A program made the position numbers and the translations under genes. Positions 31,175 to 40,104 of a stretch of DNA of 64,000 bases are shown piece by piece. Position 1 is the first letter of the stretch. Every line of letters starts with the position of its first letter. Below the pieces are notes generated by a model that was given only the letters and a program-made list of their open reading frames with translations, was not told the DNA's origin and made no database searches. Origin of the DNA: Spraguea lophii (taxonomy: Eukaryota > Microsporidia > Spragueidae); contig LDOQ01000069.1 in assembly GCA_001887945.1 (NCBI GenBank), forward strand, positions 1-64,000, given 5' to 3'.

Positions 31175-31482
31175 AGCATAAACTATATGTTTAATATTTA
31201 TACATAAAAAACAAACAAACAAATTATATTTTAAAATATTTATTAATATTATAAATAATATAATTATAATTAATATTTTTTAGTTATAAAAACCTTTATT
31301 TATAGAAAATGCATTAATAATAGAATAAATATTTTTTAAAATTTATTTATTTATAGAGAATGCATTAATAAACATTTAATTATAAAAGAGCATAATATTT
31401 TTTCATTTTCAGCTCAAGAGAATTTCATTGAAGATACATTAATAAAATAATTTTCAAAAATCCATAATTCATTATCAACTCT
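31175..31482. other. AT-rich gap with short direct repeat
   Basis: No gene. A phrase of the type TTTATTTATAGA(A/G)AATGCATTAATA occurs twice, at about 31298-31322 and 31346-31370. Confidence 0.55.
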
Positions 31483-32052
31483 TTAAAATAAATCATTTAA
31501 AAAGAAAAGATTATTATTTTCTATTACCTTCCTTATATCTTTACTTCTAATAATCCTCTTTTTACTTTTTTTACTTTGTTCATCACTTTTCAGAATTAAT
31601 TTTACTATAAAATCTTCAATATTTTTTTTAAAATAATTTATATGCTCTTCTGTAATATCTTTAAAATCAATATCATTATTAAGTATTTTATGTATAAGTT
31701 TATCCGGTATATAATATTCATTATTTTTTTTATTATCAACTATTGTATCAGAAAGAGAATATTCATTATTTTTCGATTCTTCTAATATTTTATGATTATT
31801 TATGCTTTCTGATATTTTATCTGGTGAAATATTTTCCTTGTTATTTAATAATTCAATATTCTCAGTTGTATTCTTCTCTGTTTGTTGTATAATATTTATT
31901 CTTTCCATACCGTCTTCTTTTCTATCACACTCTTCATTTGTTTTATTTAAATCGTTATTGTTTTCTTTTATTTTATTTAAATCAGTATTATTTCCTTTTA
32001 TTTTATTTAAATCATTATTATTTTCTTCCTTCTTATTATTTTCATTCTCCAT
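31483..32052 (-). CDS. Histone-fold protein of the NF-YC/DPB3/CHRAC type with Asn-rich leader
   Basis: A 189-residue protein in two parts. Residues 1 to about 110 are low-complexity Asn/Lys/Glu, with three copies of an NNxDLNKIK-like unit (period about 30 bp in the DNA near 31950-32030). Residues about 112-189 fit an H2A-like histone fold: an IPDKLIHKILNNDIDFKDIT first helix (compare LPxxxIKRIMKxDPDxK), a long central helix with FKKNIEDFIVKLI, and a final KKSKKRIIRSKDIRKVIENN. This pattern belongs to NF-YC, NC2-alpha, CHRAC15 and the DNA polymerase epsilon subunit Dpb3/POLE4. The FLNDLF end favours Dpb3/POLE4-like or CHRAC. Which one cannot be settled from sequence alone. A CC pair, not CCC, abuts the ATG. 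Confidence 0.65.
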   Translation of the reverse strand: MENENNKKEENNNDLNKIKGNNTDLNKIKENNNDLNKTNEECDRKEDGMERINIIQQTEKNTTENIELLNNKENISPDKISESINNHKILEESKNNEYSLSDTIVDNKKNNEYYIPDKLIHKILNNDIDFKDITEEHINYFKKNIEDFIVKLILKSDEQSKKSKKRIIRSKDIRKVIENNNLFFLNDLF

Positions 32053-32178
32053 GGATTAAAATATTATTTTATTATAAAAATATAATTCTAATGGAATAAT
32101 AATGAATTATAAATAAATATTTTATGTTTTTAAAAAAATATTATTTTATTTATTTTTTGCATAAAAGAATATCAGCCC

Positions 32179-33240
32179 ATGAATGATTCTTCAGAAAATA
32201 GAATAGATACGCCTATGCTAGCAATTTCAGATCTAGATTGGGATAATTTCAGAGCTATAGATATTTTTAATATTTTATATTCACTTAATTCCAATCTTCT
32301 TACTGTAGCTATTTATAAAACAAAATATGGTAAAGAAATAGAAAATAATACCGTAGAAAATGTTTATGATAAGAAAACTATTGTAGAATATTACAAACAA
32401 AAAAATAAATGTTATAAAGCAATAGCAACATTTAAAACATCAGATGATGCATTAAAAACATATAATTTAGCAGATAATTTAGAAATAGAAGATACATTAA
32501 ATTTTTTAAATATCAGTTTTTTCAATGGAAATATTCCATCAGATAATATTCCAGTAGATAGTGCATCAAATTTAGAAGGTTATGAACATCTGAATATTCC
32601 AGAATCACAGATATATAAACCAAGAGAGATTATTATAGATATTGATCAAAAAAGAGAGAATTTTATGGAAATGGTAAAACATAAAGAAGAATATACAGTA
32701 GAATTTGCAAATGATTTAATATGTATGTCAGATGATGAAATAGATAACAACAAATATAAAGAATTATTACAATATAATGAATCAAAAAGTAGTGAAGAAG
32801 AAGATATAACAGAGGATGATGATATGGAAACAAGAAAAATAAATAGTAATGATAAAAAAGATATAACAGAATATAATATTTCTGAAAAGAGAAAAATAAA
32901 AAACAGTGATAAAAAAGATAAAACAGAAAATAATAATTTGAAAAAGAAAAAACATAATATTCCCGAAGAAGAAAGTAGTAGTGATTTTTTAAAAGAATTA
33001 GAAAAAAATGCAATAACAAAAAAGAATAAGAAAATAGAAATAAATGCTAAAAAAAAAGTTCATAATAAAAAGAATGAAGAAAATGATGATGGTTTTAAAT
33101 TAAATTTAAATGATAATAGATTTAATAAATTATTTACATCCAAAGATTATCTGATAGATAAAAGTCATTCATTGTATAAAAATAATAAAGCAGCAGAAGA
33201 AATAGTAAAAGAGAAGAAAAAAAGAAATAAGAACGAGTGA
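32179..33240 (+). CDS. ESF1: ESF1-like pre-rRNA processing protein
   Basis: A nucleolar factor of 18S rRNA maturation. The N-terminus LAISDLDWDNFRAIDIFNILYSL followed by VAIYKTKYGKE matches the RNA-binding core of ESF1, and a YYKQKNKCYKAIATFKTSDDA motif follows. The middle (about 205-300) is acidic and Lys-rich, as in the family. The C-terminus FKLNLNDNRFNKLFTSKDYLIDKSH fits the NUC153 motif (DPRF...F.IDPT). The protein is 353 residues against about 630 in yeast, a strong but typical microsporidian reduction. CCC directly abuts the ATG. It is divergent from the histone-fold gene, 126 bases apart. Confidence 0.85.
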   Translation: MNDSSENRIDTPMLAISDLDWDNFRAIDIFNILYSLNSNLLTVAIYKTKYGKEIENNTVENVYDKKTIVEYYKQKNKCYKAIATFKTSDDALKTYNLADNLEIEDTLNFLNISFFNGNIPSDNIPVDSASNLEGYEHLNIPESQIYKPREIIIDIDQKRENFMEMVKHKEEYTVEFANDLICMSDDEIDNNKYKELLQYNESKSSEEEDITEDDDMETRKINSNDKKDITEYNISEKRKIKNSDKKDKTENNNLKKKKHNIPEEESSSDFLKELEKNAITKKNKKIEINAKKKVHNKKNEENDDGFKLNLNDNRFNKLFTSKDYLIDKSHSLYKNNKAAEEIVKEKKKRNKNE

Positions 33241-33412
33241 GATAAATAAATGATAGTGAGTGAGATAAATGAGTGAGATGATGACGGAGAGAGACAAGAA
33301 AACGAAATGAATGAGAAATGATACTTACAAACACGAATAGAAAATAAATGATAACAATAACAATTAAATTACAAACATAAATAAAAAATATTTTATATTT
33401 TATAATTTAATT

Positions 33413-34231
33413 TTATTCTGTCTTTGAATATTCATTTACTTTATCTTTTACACTTTCATCAATAGTTACTGTGGTTATTAATTTTTTACATATAACACAA
33501 TAGCTCTCTGTATTTACACAGCTCATACAAAATATATGATTACAATTGGTAATTACAGGATTTACTACCAACGACTCACACTCACTACAACACAATGCAC
33601 TAGGATAATTATATTTTTTTCTTTTCTTCCCATCAATATGCTTATCATCTCTATTTTTCTTTTTCTGCCATTCTTGTATCTGCGGCTCAGCACGTACACA
33701 CGACCCTTCTTCTGTTACTAACATAGCATTTTCAGATTTTATCTCATCTTTTTTAACTGGCTTAAGAAATGCCTTAGGTATCCCAGTAGGTTTTCTAAGT
33801 CTAAGAATATCAAATGTTTTATCTTCATTAGTAGGACAGTGTTGGATAAAATGACCTTTCTGACCACATCTAAAACAAATATAATTAAGTGGAGGTTGTT
33901 TGTAAATAGAACCTAAAAATTGATTTCTCTGAATATTTTTATCATTCTTCTTTTGATTTTCTACATCATATTTAATATGATTATTCTTAGACATCCACAA
34001 TGGTACCCTTTTTACAACAATCTCACTATTTCTATATACTAACTGATAATCATCCAATAATTGTTCATTTGTCTGACTATCATAAAATAATAAATCAAAA
34101 TCCTTAGCTATTAATTTTTTTTGTGATATTATTTCAGAACGTAATTCCCATAAAGGAATACCATTGCCTTCAAAATTTATTTTAGAATAATTTTTAGCAG
34201 AATAGAAACGATAGCTGATAATAGAAGACAT
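33413..34231 (-). CDS. MPE1: RBBP6/Mpe1-type protein: DWNN, zinc knuckle, RING
   Basis: A component of the mRNA cleavage and polyadenylation machinery and probable ubiquitin ligase. Domains in order: a ubiquitin-like DWNN domain (about 1-78, with YRFYSAKNYSKINFEG at the start), a CCHC zinc knuckle (C119, C122, H127, C132), and a RING/U-box-like finger near the C-terminus (C215, C218, C230, H232, C235, C238, C245, C248). This order is diagnostic for RBBP6 and yeast Mpe1. At 272 residues it is shorter than yeast Mpe1 (441). The start is backed by ACCCCT immediately upstream of the ATG. It converges with ESF1 over a GATGA/GAGTGA-rich spacer. Confidence 0.92.
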   Translation of the reverse strand: MSSIISYRFYSAKNYSKINFEGNGIPLWELRSEIISQKKLIAKDFDLLFYDSQTNEQLLDDYQLVYRNSEIVVKRVPLWMSKNNHIKYDVENQKKNDKNIQRNQFLGSIYKQPPLNYICFRCGQKGHFIQHCPTNEDKTFDILRLRKPTGIPKAFLKPVKKDEIKSENAMLVTEEGSCVRAEPQIQEWQKKKNRDDKHIDGKKRKKYNYPSALCCSECESLVVNPVITNCNHIFCMSCVNTESYCVICKKLITTVTIDESVKDKVNEYSKTE

Positions 34232-34517
34232 AGGGGTAATAACAAATTAAATAAAACAAATAATAAAAATGATGTATGTGATGTATAAGAGATGAGAATG
34301 TGATAGAAAGATGAAAGTAGGGAGGTGTATGAGAGTGTGATGTATAAAAGGATGAGAGTGTAATAAGCGTAATATAAATAATAAAGAAATAGAATGTAAT
34401 AGATGTAATATAAATAATAAATCTTATAAACTTTATAACATATCTTATAACACAACAAATAAACATAATAACAAATTATTTAATATAAAAATAAATAAAT
34501 AAATAATTTAACCCTTA

Positions 34518-34724
34518 ATGATATCTAAACATATTTTAGAATTAGAAAAAGAATATAAAATAAAAGAAGAAAATAATATACCAACAATAAAAAATAATAA
34601 TACCTTAGAATTTATAAACCATACAGATAAATTTAGAAAAGATAATAATCTTTTTAAAAATAAAAGAAGATATGAAATAAAAGAGAATGAAGAAGAAGAA
34701 AGAAATATGTTTATTTACTTATAA
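34518..34724 (+). CDS. Small charged hypothetical protein
   Basis: A 68-residue, Asn/Lys/Glu-rich, probably helical protein of unknown function with a very acidic end (KENEEEERN) and no membrane segment. The main evidence for a gene is the perfect AACCCTTA box directly before the ATG and a typical 3' neighbourhood. It converges on the proteasome alpha gene, with a strong inverted repeat (34845-34942) between them. Confidence 0.65.
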   Translation: MISKHILELEKEYKIKEENNIPTIKNNNTLEFINHTDKFRKDNNLFKNKRRYEIKENEEEERNMFIYL

Positions 34725-34844
34725 AATATAATAAGAATATGAAGATAAGATAATAAGGGTATAAAAATGTTATCTTATAGAAGAGAATAAATAAATAATA
34801 AATATTCATTTCTTAGTAAAATATTTTATTATACGGTTATCATA

Positions 34845-34942
34845 CGTGTTATAAAATAATAATGTTTTATAAGAGTATAATAAAATATATTCTGTTATAC
34901 CTTATATAATAGACGTAATACTCTTATAACAACTATAACACG
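34845..34942. terminator. Inverted repeat between convergent genes, possible shared 3' hairpin
   Basis: The left arm CGTGTTATA...TATAAGAGTATAA (34845-34880) is mirrored by TAATACTCTTATAAC...TATAACACG (34916-34942). It lies between the stop codons of the small gene at 34724 and of proteasome alpha at 34988. A role in 3' end formation is inference. Confidence 0.45.
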
Positions 34943-34987
34943 TATAACAAATATAACACATAACAGAGAAAATATTTTATTTATATT

Positions 34988-35716
34988 TTAACTGGTTTCT
35001 TCATAGATCATATCCTTGTACATTTCTATGTATCCTTCTATTTCTTCATATTCCAATCTTTTAAATTTATTATCTGTTTCTTTAGAGAGTATGGCTACTT
35101 CAATGGTAAATTCATCTGTATCTACTAGAGGGTCATGTGATTTATATATCACTCGAATGATATTTTCTACCATTTGATCAATGGACAATGCTTCTATATT
35201 TATTTTTTCTAATTCTGTTTTTGCTGTACTGGAGCTTTTTCCTATTACGTGTGATTTGTAATGTAATGTAAGTGATGATGGATTTGTAGATATTAGATGG
35301 TATGTGTCATTTTGTTTTATACCTGCTAGTATATTGCAACCTAATGGTCTGCAGGCGTTATGGGATAAAAATGTACTAAAAAAATATTTTGTAAGTTCTT
35401 TGTATTTTCCTACGGTAGTGGAATTTCTATAATCTAGGTCATTCATAATTTCATTTTTCATTAAATTGTGAAAAAGGATAAAATCTGAATCTTCACCTGA
35501 GTATGTTAGGAATATTTTATCTCCTATGTTTTTTATGTGGTGGTTGCTAGACATTATTTCTAATGGGTCTACTTTTTTTTGTACTGCAATAACTATACCG
35601 TTCGTGTTGCACATTCCAAGTGCATTCATTCCAGTGTCTGCTGCTTTTTGGGCATAGTCAAGTTGCATGATATTTCCAGTGGATGAATAGTAAGGGCCGA
35701 AATCTATGAGTGTCAT
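34988..35716 (-). CDS. 20S proteasome alpha subunit, alpha7-like
   Basis: Structural alpha-ring subunit of the 20S proteasome, 242 residues. The N-terminus (IDFGPYYSSTGNIMQLDYAQKAADTGMNALG) is the divergent alpha signature, with LDYAQKA in place of the usual VEYAMKA. ACRPLGCNILAGI is the RPFGC motif. The later HVIGKSSSTAKTELEK matches alpha7 (PSMA3/Pre10) IGKARQAAKTEIEK, and IIRVIYKSHDP...DEFTIEVAIL fits the alpha7 end; the long acidic C-terminal tail of yeast Pre10 is short here. Alpha3 is the next alternative. The start is supported by ACCCATG. Confidence 0.88.
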   Translation of the reverse strand: MTLIDFGPYYSSTGNIMQLDYAQKAADTGMNALGMCNTNGIVIAVQKKVDPLEIMSSNHHIKNIGDKIFLTYSGEDSDFILFHNLMKNEIMNDLDYRNSTTVGKYKELTKYFFSTFLSHNACRPLGCNILAGIKQNDTYHLISTNPSSLTLHYKSHVIGKSSSTAKTELEKINIEALSIDQMVENIIRVIYKSHDPLVDTDEFTIEVAILSKETDNKFKRLEYEEIEGYIEMYKDMIYEETS

Positions 35717-36485
35717 GGGTTAAACAAAAATAAATTAAATATGCATTAAATATGCATAATGTTTGTTATAATTATTTTATGTATTTATTTTTGTTTGGAA
35801 TTAATTGTATTACCAGGTAAGTTCTTTAGAAGGTTGGGAGGTATTTTTTTTCTAATGATTTTAAGTTTAATATTGGATATCTAATTTAATTAGAAGAATT
35901 ATTAAAAGTTTTGTTATTGTAAAACATGGTACAAATAAGAATAATATATAATAAATCATTGGTTCAATAAATACACGAGGTAATTTATAGCAGAGTATTA
36001 AATATAATTATCTTAGCATTAATAGTAATTATAATCTTTCTTTTTTTAATAAAACCTTTATTTATAGAAGTTTTCTTGTTAATTGTCGTTTATGACTTTT
36101 GATTCCTAAAGCATATTTAAATTTGTATTAACTAAGTTAATTATATATATATATTAATCACATTTTATTTTATATTCCAAAGCATTAAACCTTTGAATAC
36201 GGTGTAATCACCATTCTTTCAGTTTTAATGAAATTTAAATAAAATCTTTTAACATGATATTGATAGAGACACTCATCAATAAAGGGATTATAACTACATC
36301 AACTAAGTTTTAATTTAAATCGAATAATGACATCGTCGTAACAGGTATAATCAAACCATATTATAGATCCAGTGTATTTAACTCCTTTTTCTATTTCAAA
36401 ATTTTTTAAAATAAATTTAATTCATATGGTATTGCATTTACATAAAACATTCATAAAATTTTATTCTTTTAATTCATATAAATAT
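35717..36485. other. Gap with a long dispersed repeat
   Basis: No gene. About 36041-36350 is a dispersed-repeat copy, the second longest in the window. The rest is A/T-rich spacer. Confidence 0.6.
36041..36350 (-). repeat. Dispersed repeat copy (long)
   Basis: It is collinear with 3090-3420: TTTATAGAAGTT at its left, TCCTAAAGCATATTTAAA, a TATATATATTAATCACATTTT block, CGGTGTAATCACCATTCTTTCA, and ACTCATCAATAAAGGGATT on the right. Identity is uneven, so both are old copies. Confidence 0.6.
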
Positions 36486-37169
36486 TTAATTATTTTTATC
36501 GACGATTTCTAATTGTTTATTTAATATTTCAAGATTTATATCTTTTTCTGTTATTTTACATTTAACGATTTCCAAATACTCCAAATCCTTCAAAAGTTCC
36601 AAATTTTTTATTTCCTTCAAATTTTCATTTTCCGATAAATATAATTCTTTCAACGTTTTAGGCAATTCCCTACAATCCACCTCTTCCAATAAATTATCCT
36701 GTGCTGCAAATATTTTTAATTTCATATGTTTTACATTTTCTATTTTTTCAATAGAATTAGAACCTAAATATAATTCTTCTAATAAATATAAATTATCTAA
36801 ACCTTCAATTTCCTCTATTTCATTACACCCAAGATCTAATTTCTTTAAATTTTTCAAATTTTCCAAACCACTCATTTTTTCTATGTCGTTAGCTATCAAA
36901 TATAATTCTTCTAAATATTTAAGATTTAAATTTTTTATTTCTGTTATACAATTATACGTAAGATCTAAAGTTTTTAAATTTGGAACATTCTCTAAACATT
37001 CAATCTCTCTTATACTATTATCACCTAGATCTAAATATTCTATATCAGCATTAAAAGGCAATTCTATTTTAGAAATACGATTACGATATAATAATACAGT
37101 AGTAATATTTTTTTCTATATGTGGTATGGTTTTAAGATTACTGTGAGAAAAATCTACTTCATTGTTCAT
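36486..37169 (-). CDS. Leucine-rich-repeat protein, SDS22-like PP1 regulator
   Basis: The 227-residue protein is almost entirely made of 21-23 residue leucine-rich repeats of the SDS22 type (for example LKTLDLTYNCITEIKNL and LEELYLGSNSIEKIENV), about eight or nine in all. SDS22/PPP1R7 binds protein phosphatase 1 and controls its nuclear and mitotic roles; other short LRR proteins such as U2A' or Lrrc-type proteins cannot be excluded. I start at 37169 (MNNEVDFSHSN) because CTACCC directly abuts this ATG. The frame is open upstream to 37220 with two further ATGs but no CCC box. Confidence 0.8.
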   Translation of the reverse strand: MNNEVDFSHSNLKTIPHIEKNITTVLLYRNRISKIELPFNADIEYLDLGDNSIREIECLENVPNLKTLDLTYNCITEIKNLNLKYLEELYLIANDIEKMSGLENLKNLKKLDLGCNEIEEIEGLDNLYLLEELYLGSNSIEKIENVKHMKLKIFAAQDNLLEEVDCRELPKTLKELYLSENENLKEIKNLELLKDLEYLEIVKCKITEKDINLEILNKQLEIVDKNN

Positions 37170-37428
37170 GGGTAGAAAATTCTTCATTGAAAATAAAATA
37201 TTAAAAAAATATAAATGCATTATAAGAAATAAAAATATAAATAAGAATAATAATTTATTTATAATAATTTATTTATAATAATTTATTTATAAGAGTGATA
37301 TTAGAATGTATAATAAAAATATTAAAAATTATTATTATCTTATTTATATCTTTATTATACGTATAAATTTAATTAAAATGGTTTTTATGTTAATTATCCT
37401 ATTAAATCATTTGGTTTAAAATATATTT

Positions 37429-38073
37429 TTAGACGTAAGAATATTCTTTTCTATCTTCTCCTATTCTCGCTATACAATATTTTTTAGACATCTTTCTTAG
37501 ATTAGGGTATGGATCATTGACTAATTCTGTAATAGAACGATATCCATTAAAACAAAGAGGTACAAATCTTTTAATATTTAATCTTACTTTATCGAGGTTT
37601 TTTGCTACAAAATGCATTCCATCATCTACAGATTCATAATATTCTTGAAAATGATATTTTGATGGGTCTTCTGCGATTGGTTTGAATTTTGTTTCTGGTT
37701 GTTCAGATTCATTATCTTTTATTGTGAAGCATTGATCATTTGTAAAGTTACATGATTTTGTTATTAATTTGTTATCTTCAAAAGTAAGGCAGTTTTTTGC
37801 AAAACGAATATTAATACACGTTTTGTTTATTTTGTGAATTTTTGCTACTCTTGTATTGCATAATGTTGCTTTTCCCGTATCACAGAATGGTTTATTGTCA
37901 TAGTGGAGATAATCATTTATGATTCTAAAAAAATTATCAAAGTTTTCATTCTTTTTTTGGCACATTGCAAGCTCATTTTTTAGAAGATTTACACAGATGA
38001 GATTACCATCAAATGTAATATTATATTGTGCGTTATTACTAAATTGATAACTCAAAAGTATAAATAAAAACAT
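37429..38073 (-). CDS. Secreted Cys-containing protein, ricin-B-lectin-like
   Basis: The 214-residue protein starts with a signal peptide (MFLFILLSYQFSNNAQ) and has about ten cysteines. Two stretches resemble beta-trefoil units of ricin-B-like lectins: NITFDGNLICVN...MCQKKNENFDNFFRI at about 18-52 and CLTFEDNKLITKSCNFTNDQCFTI at about 97-120, each with the hydrophobic-Gly/Asn-Cys pattern and a closing F-x-I. Such secreted lectin-like proteins are known in microsporidia and are thought to act at the host or spore surface. The rest of the protein is not recognised. There is no CCC box before the ATG, a trait shared with most secreted or membrane genes here. Confidence 0.6.
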   Translation of the reverse strand: MFLFILLSYQFSNNAQYNITFDGNLICVNLLKNELAMCQKKNENFDNFFRIINDYLHYDNKPFCDTGKATLCNTRVAKIHKINKTCINIRFAKNCLTFEDNKLITKSCNFTNDQCFTIKDNESEQPETKFKPIAEDPSKYHFQEYYESVDDGMHFVAKNLDKVRLNIKRFVPLCFNGYRSITELVNDPYPNLRKMSKKYCIARIGEDRKEYSYV

Positions 38074-38395
38074 ATACTTTTTTTATGTTTAATAGATAAG
38101 TTTGTGTGTTTTAGATCAAACTAATAAGAATTTATCTTTTTTAAAAATAGACCAATAAATACATATATGCATAAAATATTGAAATTCTTTTTTAAATTTA
38201 ACTCTATTTAAAATTTTTAATGTTTTGAAAAATATAAAATTTTATAGAAAAGAACAAGAAGTTTATTCTACTTTTCAACCATTTTTTTAATAAATATAAA
38301 ATATAAATAGCATAATATAAAAAACAAACAAACATTTCTTTATCAAGAATTTAAAACAATGCAAAATAATATAAATAAAACTTTGTTATTTTATT
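38074..38395. other. AT-rich spacer, no gene seen
   Basis: Spacer between the secreted protein start and the end of CCT2. Nothing recognised. Confidence 0.55.
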
Positions 38396-39919
38396 TTAAT
38401 GTCTTGTTCTCTCTCTTGGTTTACATTTAATTATTGCATCACACTTGATTAACATCTGTGCTGTTTCTACTGCAGCTCTCATAATACGTTTCTTAATCCT
38501 TAGACTCTCAACAACACCTTTGGTCTTCATACATGTAAGATCCTTAGCATCAAAATCTACACCAAAAGTAATTTTTCCTTTAGTATGTAATGATCTCAAT
38601 TTACTCTTGATTGCTTCTCCATCCAAACCACCATTTTCAGCTAAAATTTGAGGTATTCTTTCTAAAGCATTAGAAAGAGCAAACACAGCAGAACTCTCCT
38701 TATCTTCAATCTTTAATGCATATTGATTCAAATTATTTGCCATATTCATTTCGGGTGCTCCACCTCCATAGATAATCTTGTTAGTTGTTGATATTCTTTT
38801 CAGAACACATAATGCATCATGAATACTACGTTCAGCTTCATCTAATACTTCCTTCGATGAACCTTTAAGGACAATAGTACATGCACCTGATTTCAAACCA
38901 CTAAATTGAACCATTTTTTTATTTCCAATAGTGATATTCTTAACTTCTTTGCAGGTACCAAAAGAATTGTCATCTAATCCATCAAATGTACTGACTATCT
39001 TTCCACCTAAGACACTAGCTAATCTTTCAACACCATCGAAATCTGCATGTTCTAGTGGAACAACACCATTTTCATTAAATAACTGAGATGGATAATCGTA
39101 TATTAATTGTCTATTTATGAAACAATCTATGTTGTATGAACACATTTTTTCTATCTTAGCTTTCATTCTATCCTTCTCAGCTTTTTCTAAATCACTAAGA
39201 TCTTTTATAGAATTTACTTTAATTTTTGCAGAGAATATTTTTACTTTATCAGCATCCAAAGTGCAGTTGGCTATCATTATTTTTGGATTTTGAAGATTTA
39301 TATCTTGATCTCTATCCAAAATAAAACCTTCCTCTAAATAACTATCTTCTAATCTTCCAGCTACTTTGACAAAGTTTATTCTATCAAGGGAATAACCTTT
39401 TATTCTTTGAACAGCATCTACACAAAGCTTTCCAAATTTATCTAAATCACACCTAACAACCTTCGAACAAAGAGTAGTTTTTGCTAAGCTTAAAAGATCT
39501 TCTTCTTTACAAGTCTCTGATATTTTATCCAATGTTTCTATACATTTATCTAATCCTAATTCCAATCCTTTGATAATATTTATTGGTGCTATTTTCAATT
39601 TTCTACATTCTTCTAATATCAATGATGTTAAAACTGCTATTGTAGTAGTACCATCTCCTTCCTCCCAATCCTGAGATACAGAACTATTTATAATTAATTT
39701 AGCACTTGCAGAGTTTATAATTAGATTTTTAAGAATAGTAGCACCATCATTTGTAACTGTGATTTCTTTACCTGTTGTTAATAATTTAACCATTCCTTTA
39801 GGACCAAGTGTTGATTTAAGTATATCACCTACTAAAGTGGTACCACTAATAAATTCACGTTTAGCATCTTCTCCACGTTCTTCAGATGCACCGAAATCTA
39901 AATAAGAAAAAGAATTCAT
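38396..39919 (-). CDS. CCT2: T-complex chaperonin subunit beta (CCT2)
   Basis: One of eight subunits of the cytosolic TRiC/CCT ring that folds actin and tubulin with ATP. 507 residues, near the usual 530. Signatures present: KSTLGPKGM, TNDGATILKN, EEGDGTTTIAVLTSLIL and YGGGAPEM. Subunit beta is indicated by DFGASEERGEDAKRE at the start, LERIPQILAENGGLDG (compare LPTIIADNAGYD), TIVLKGSSKEVLDEAERSIHDAL and the IIKCKPRERTRH end (compare IIKAAPRKR). The start is supported by ACCCTTA immediately before the ATG. Confidence 0.95.
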   Translation of the reverse strand: MNSFSYLDFGASEERGEDAKREFISGTTLVGDILKSTLGPKGMVKLLTTGKEITVTNDGATILKNLIINSASAKLIINSSVSQDWEEGDGTTTIAVLTSLILEECRKLKIAPINIIKGLELGLDKCIETLDKISETCKEEDLLSLAKTTLCSKVVRCDLDKFGKLCVDAVQRIKGYSLDRINFVKVAGRLEDSYLEEGFILDRDQDINLQNPKIMIANCTLDADKVKIFSAKIKVNSIKDLSDLEKAEKDRMKAKIEKMCSYNIDCFINRQLIYDYPSQLFNENGVVPLEHADFDGVERLASVLGGKIVSTFDGLDDNSFGTCKEVKNITIGNKKMVQFSGLKSGACTIVLKGSSKEVLDEAERSIHDALCVLKRISTTNKIIYGGGAPEMNMANNLNQYALKIEDKESSAVFALSNALERIPQILAENGGLDGEAIKSKLRSLHTKGKITFGVDFDAKDLTCMKTKGVVESLRIKKRIMRAAVETAQMLIKCDAIIKCKPRERTRH

Positions 39920-40104
39920 TAAGGGTAAAATTTTAAAAATTTATTTTAGAAAGATAAAAATAAGAAAAAAGAATTAATATTTAAAAGATAAAAAAATATA
40001 AATTGTTTATCCTTCTACAATTTAATCTAAAAATACGTTTATTTATTTTTAAATATTTTTTAATAAATTTATTTACTTTAAAATTAATTTTTATTTTAAG
40101 GGCA

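Noticed and set aside
34177..34466. Two overlapping minus-strand ORFs of about 90 residues rich in Tyr/Leu/Ile
   Set aside because: Both arise from the repetitive GATGTATAAGAG-type spacer upstream of the RING protein gene and have the composition of translated repeats.
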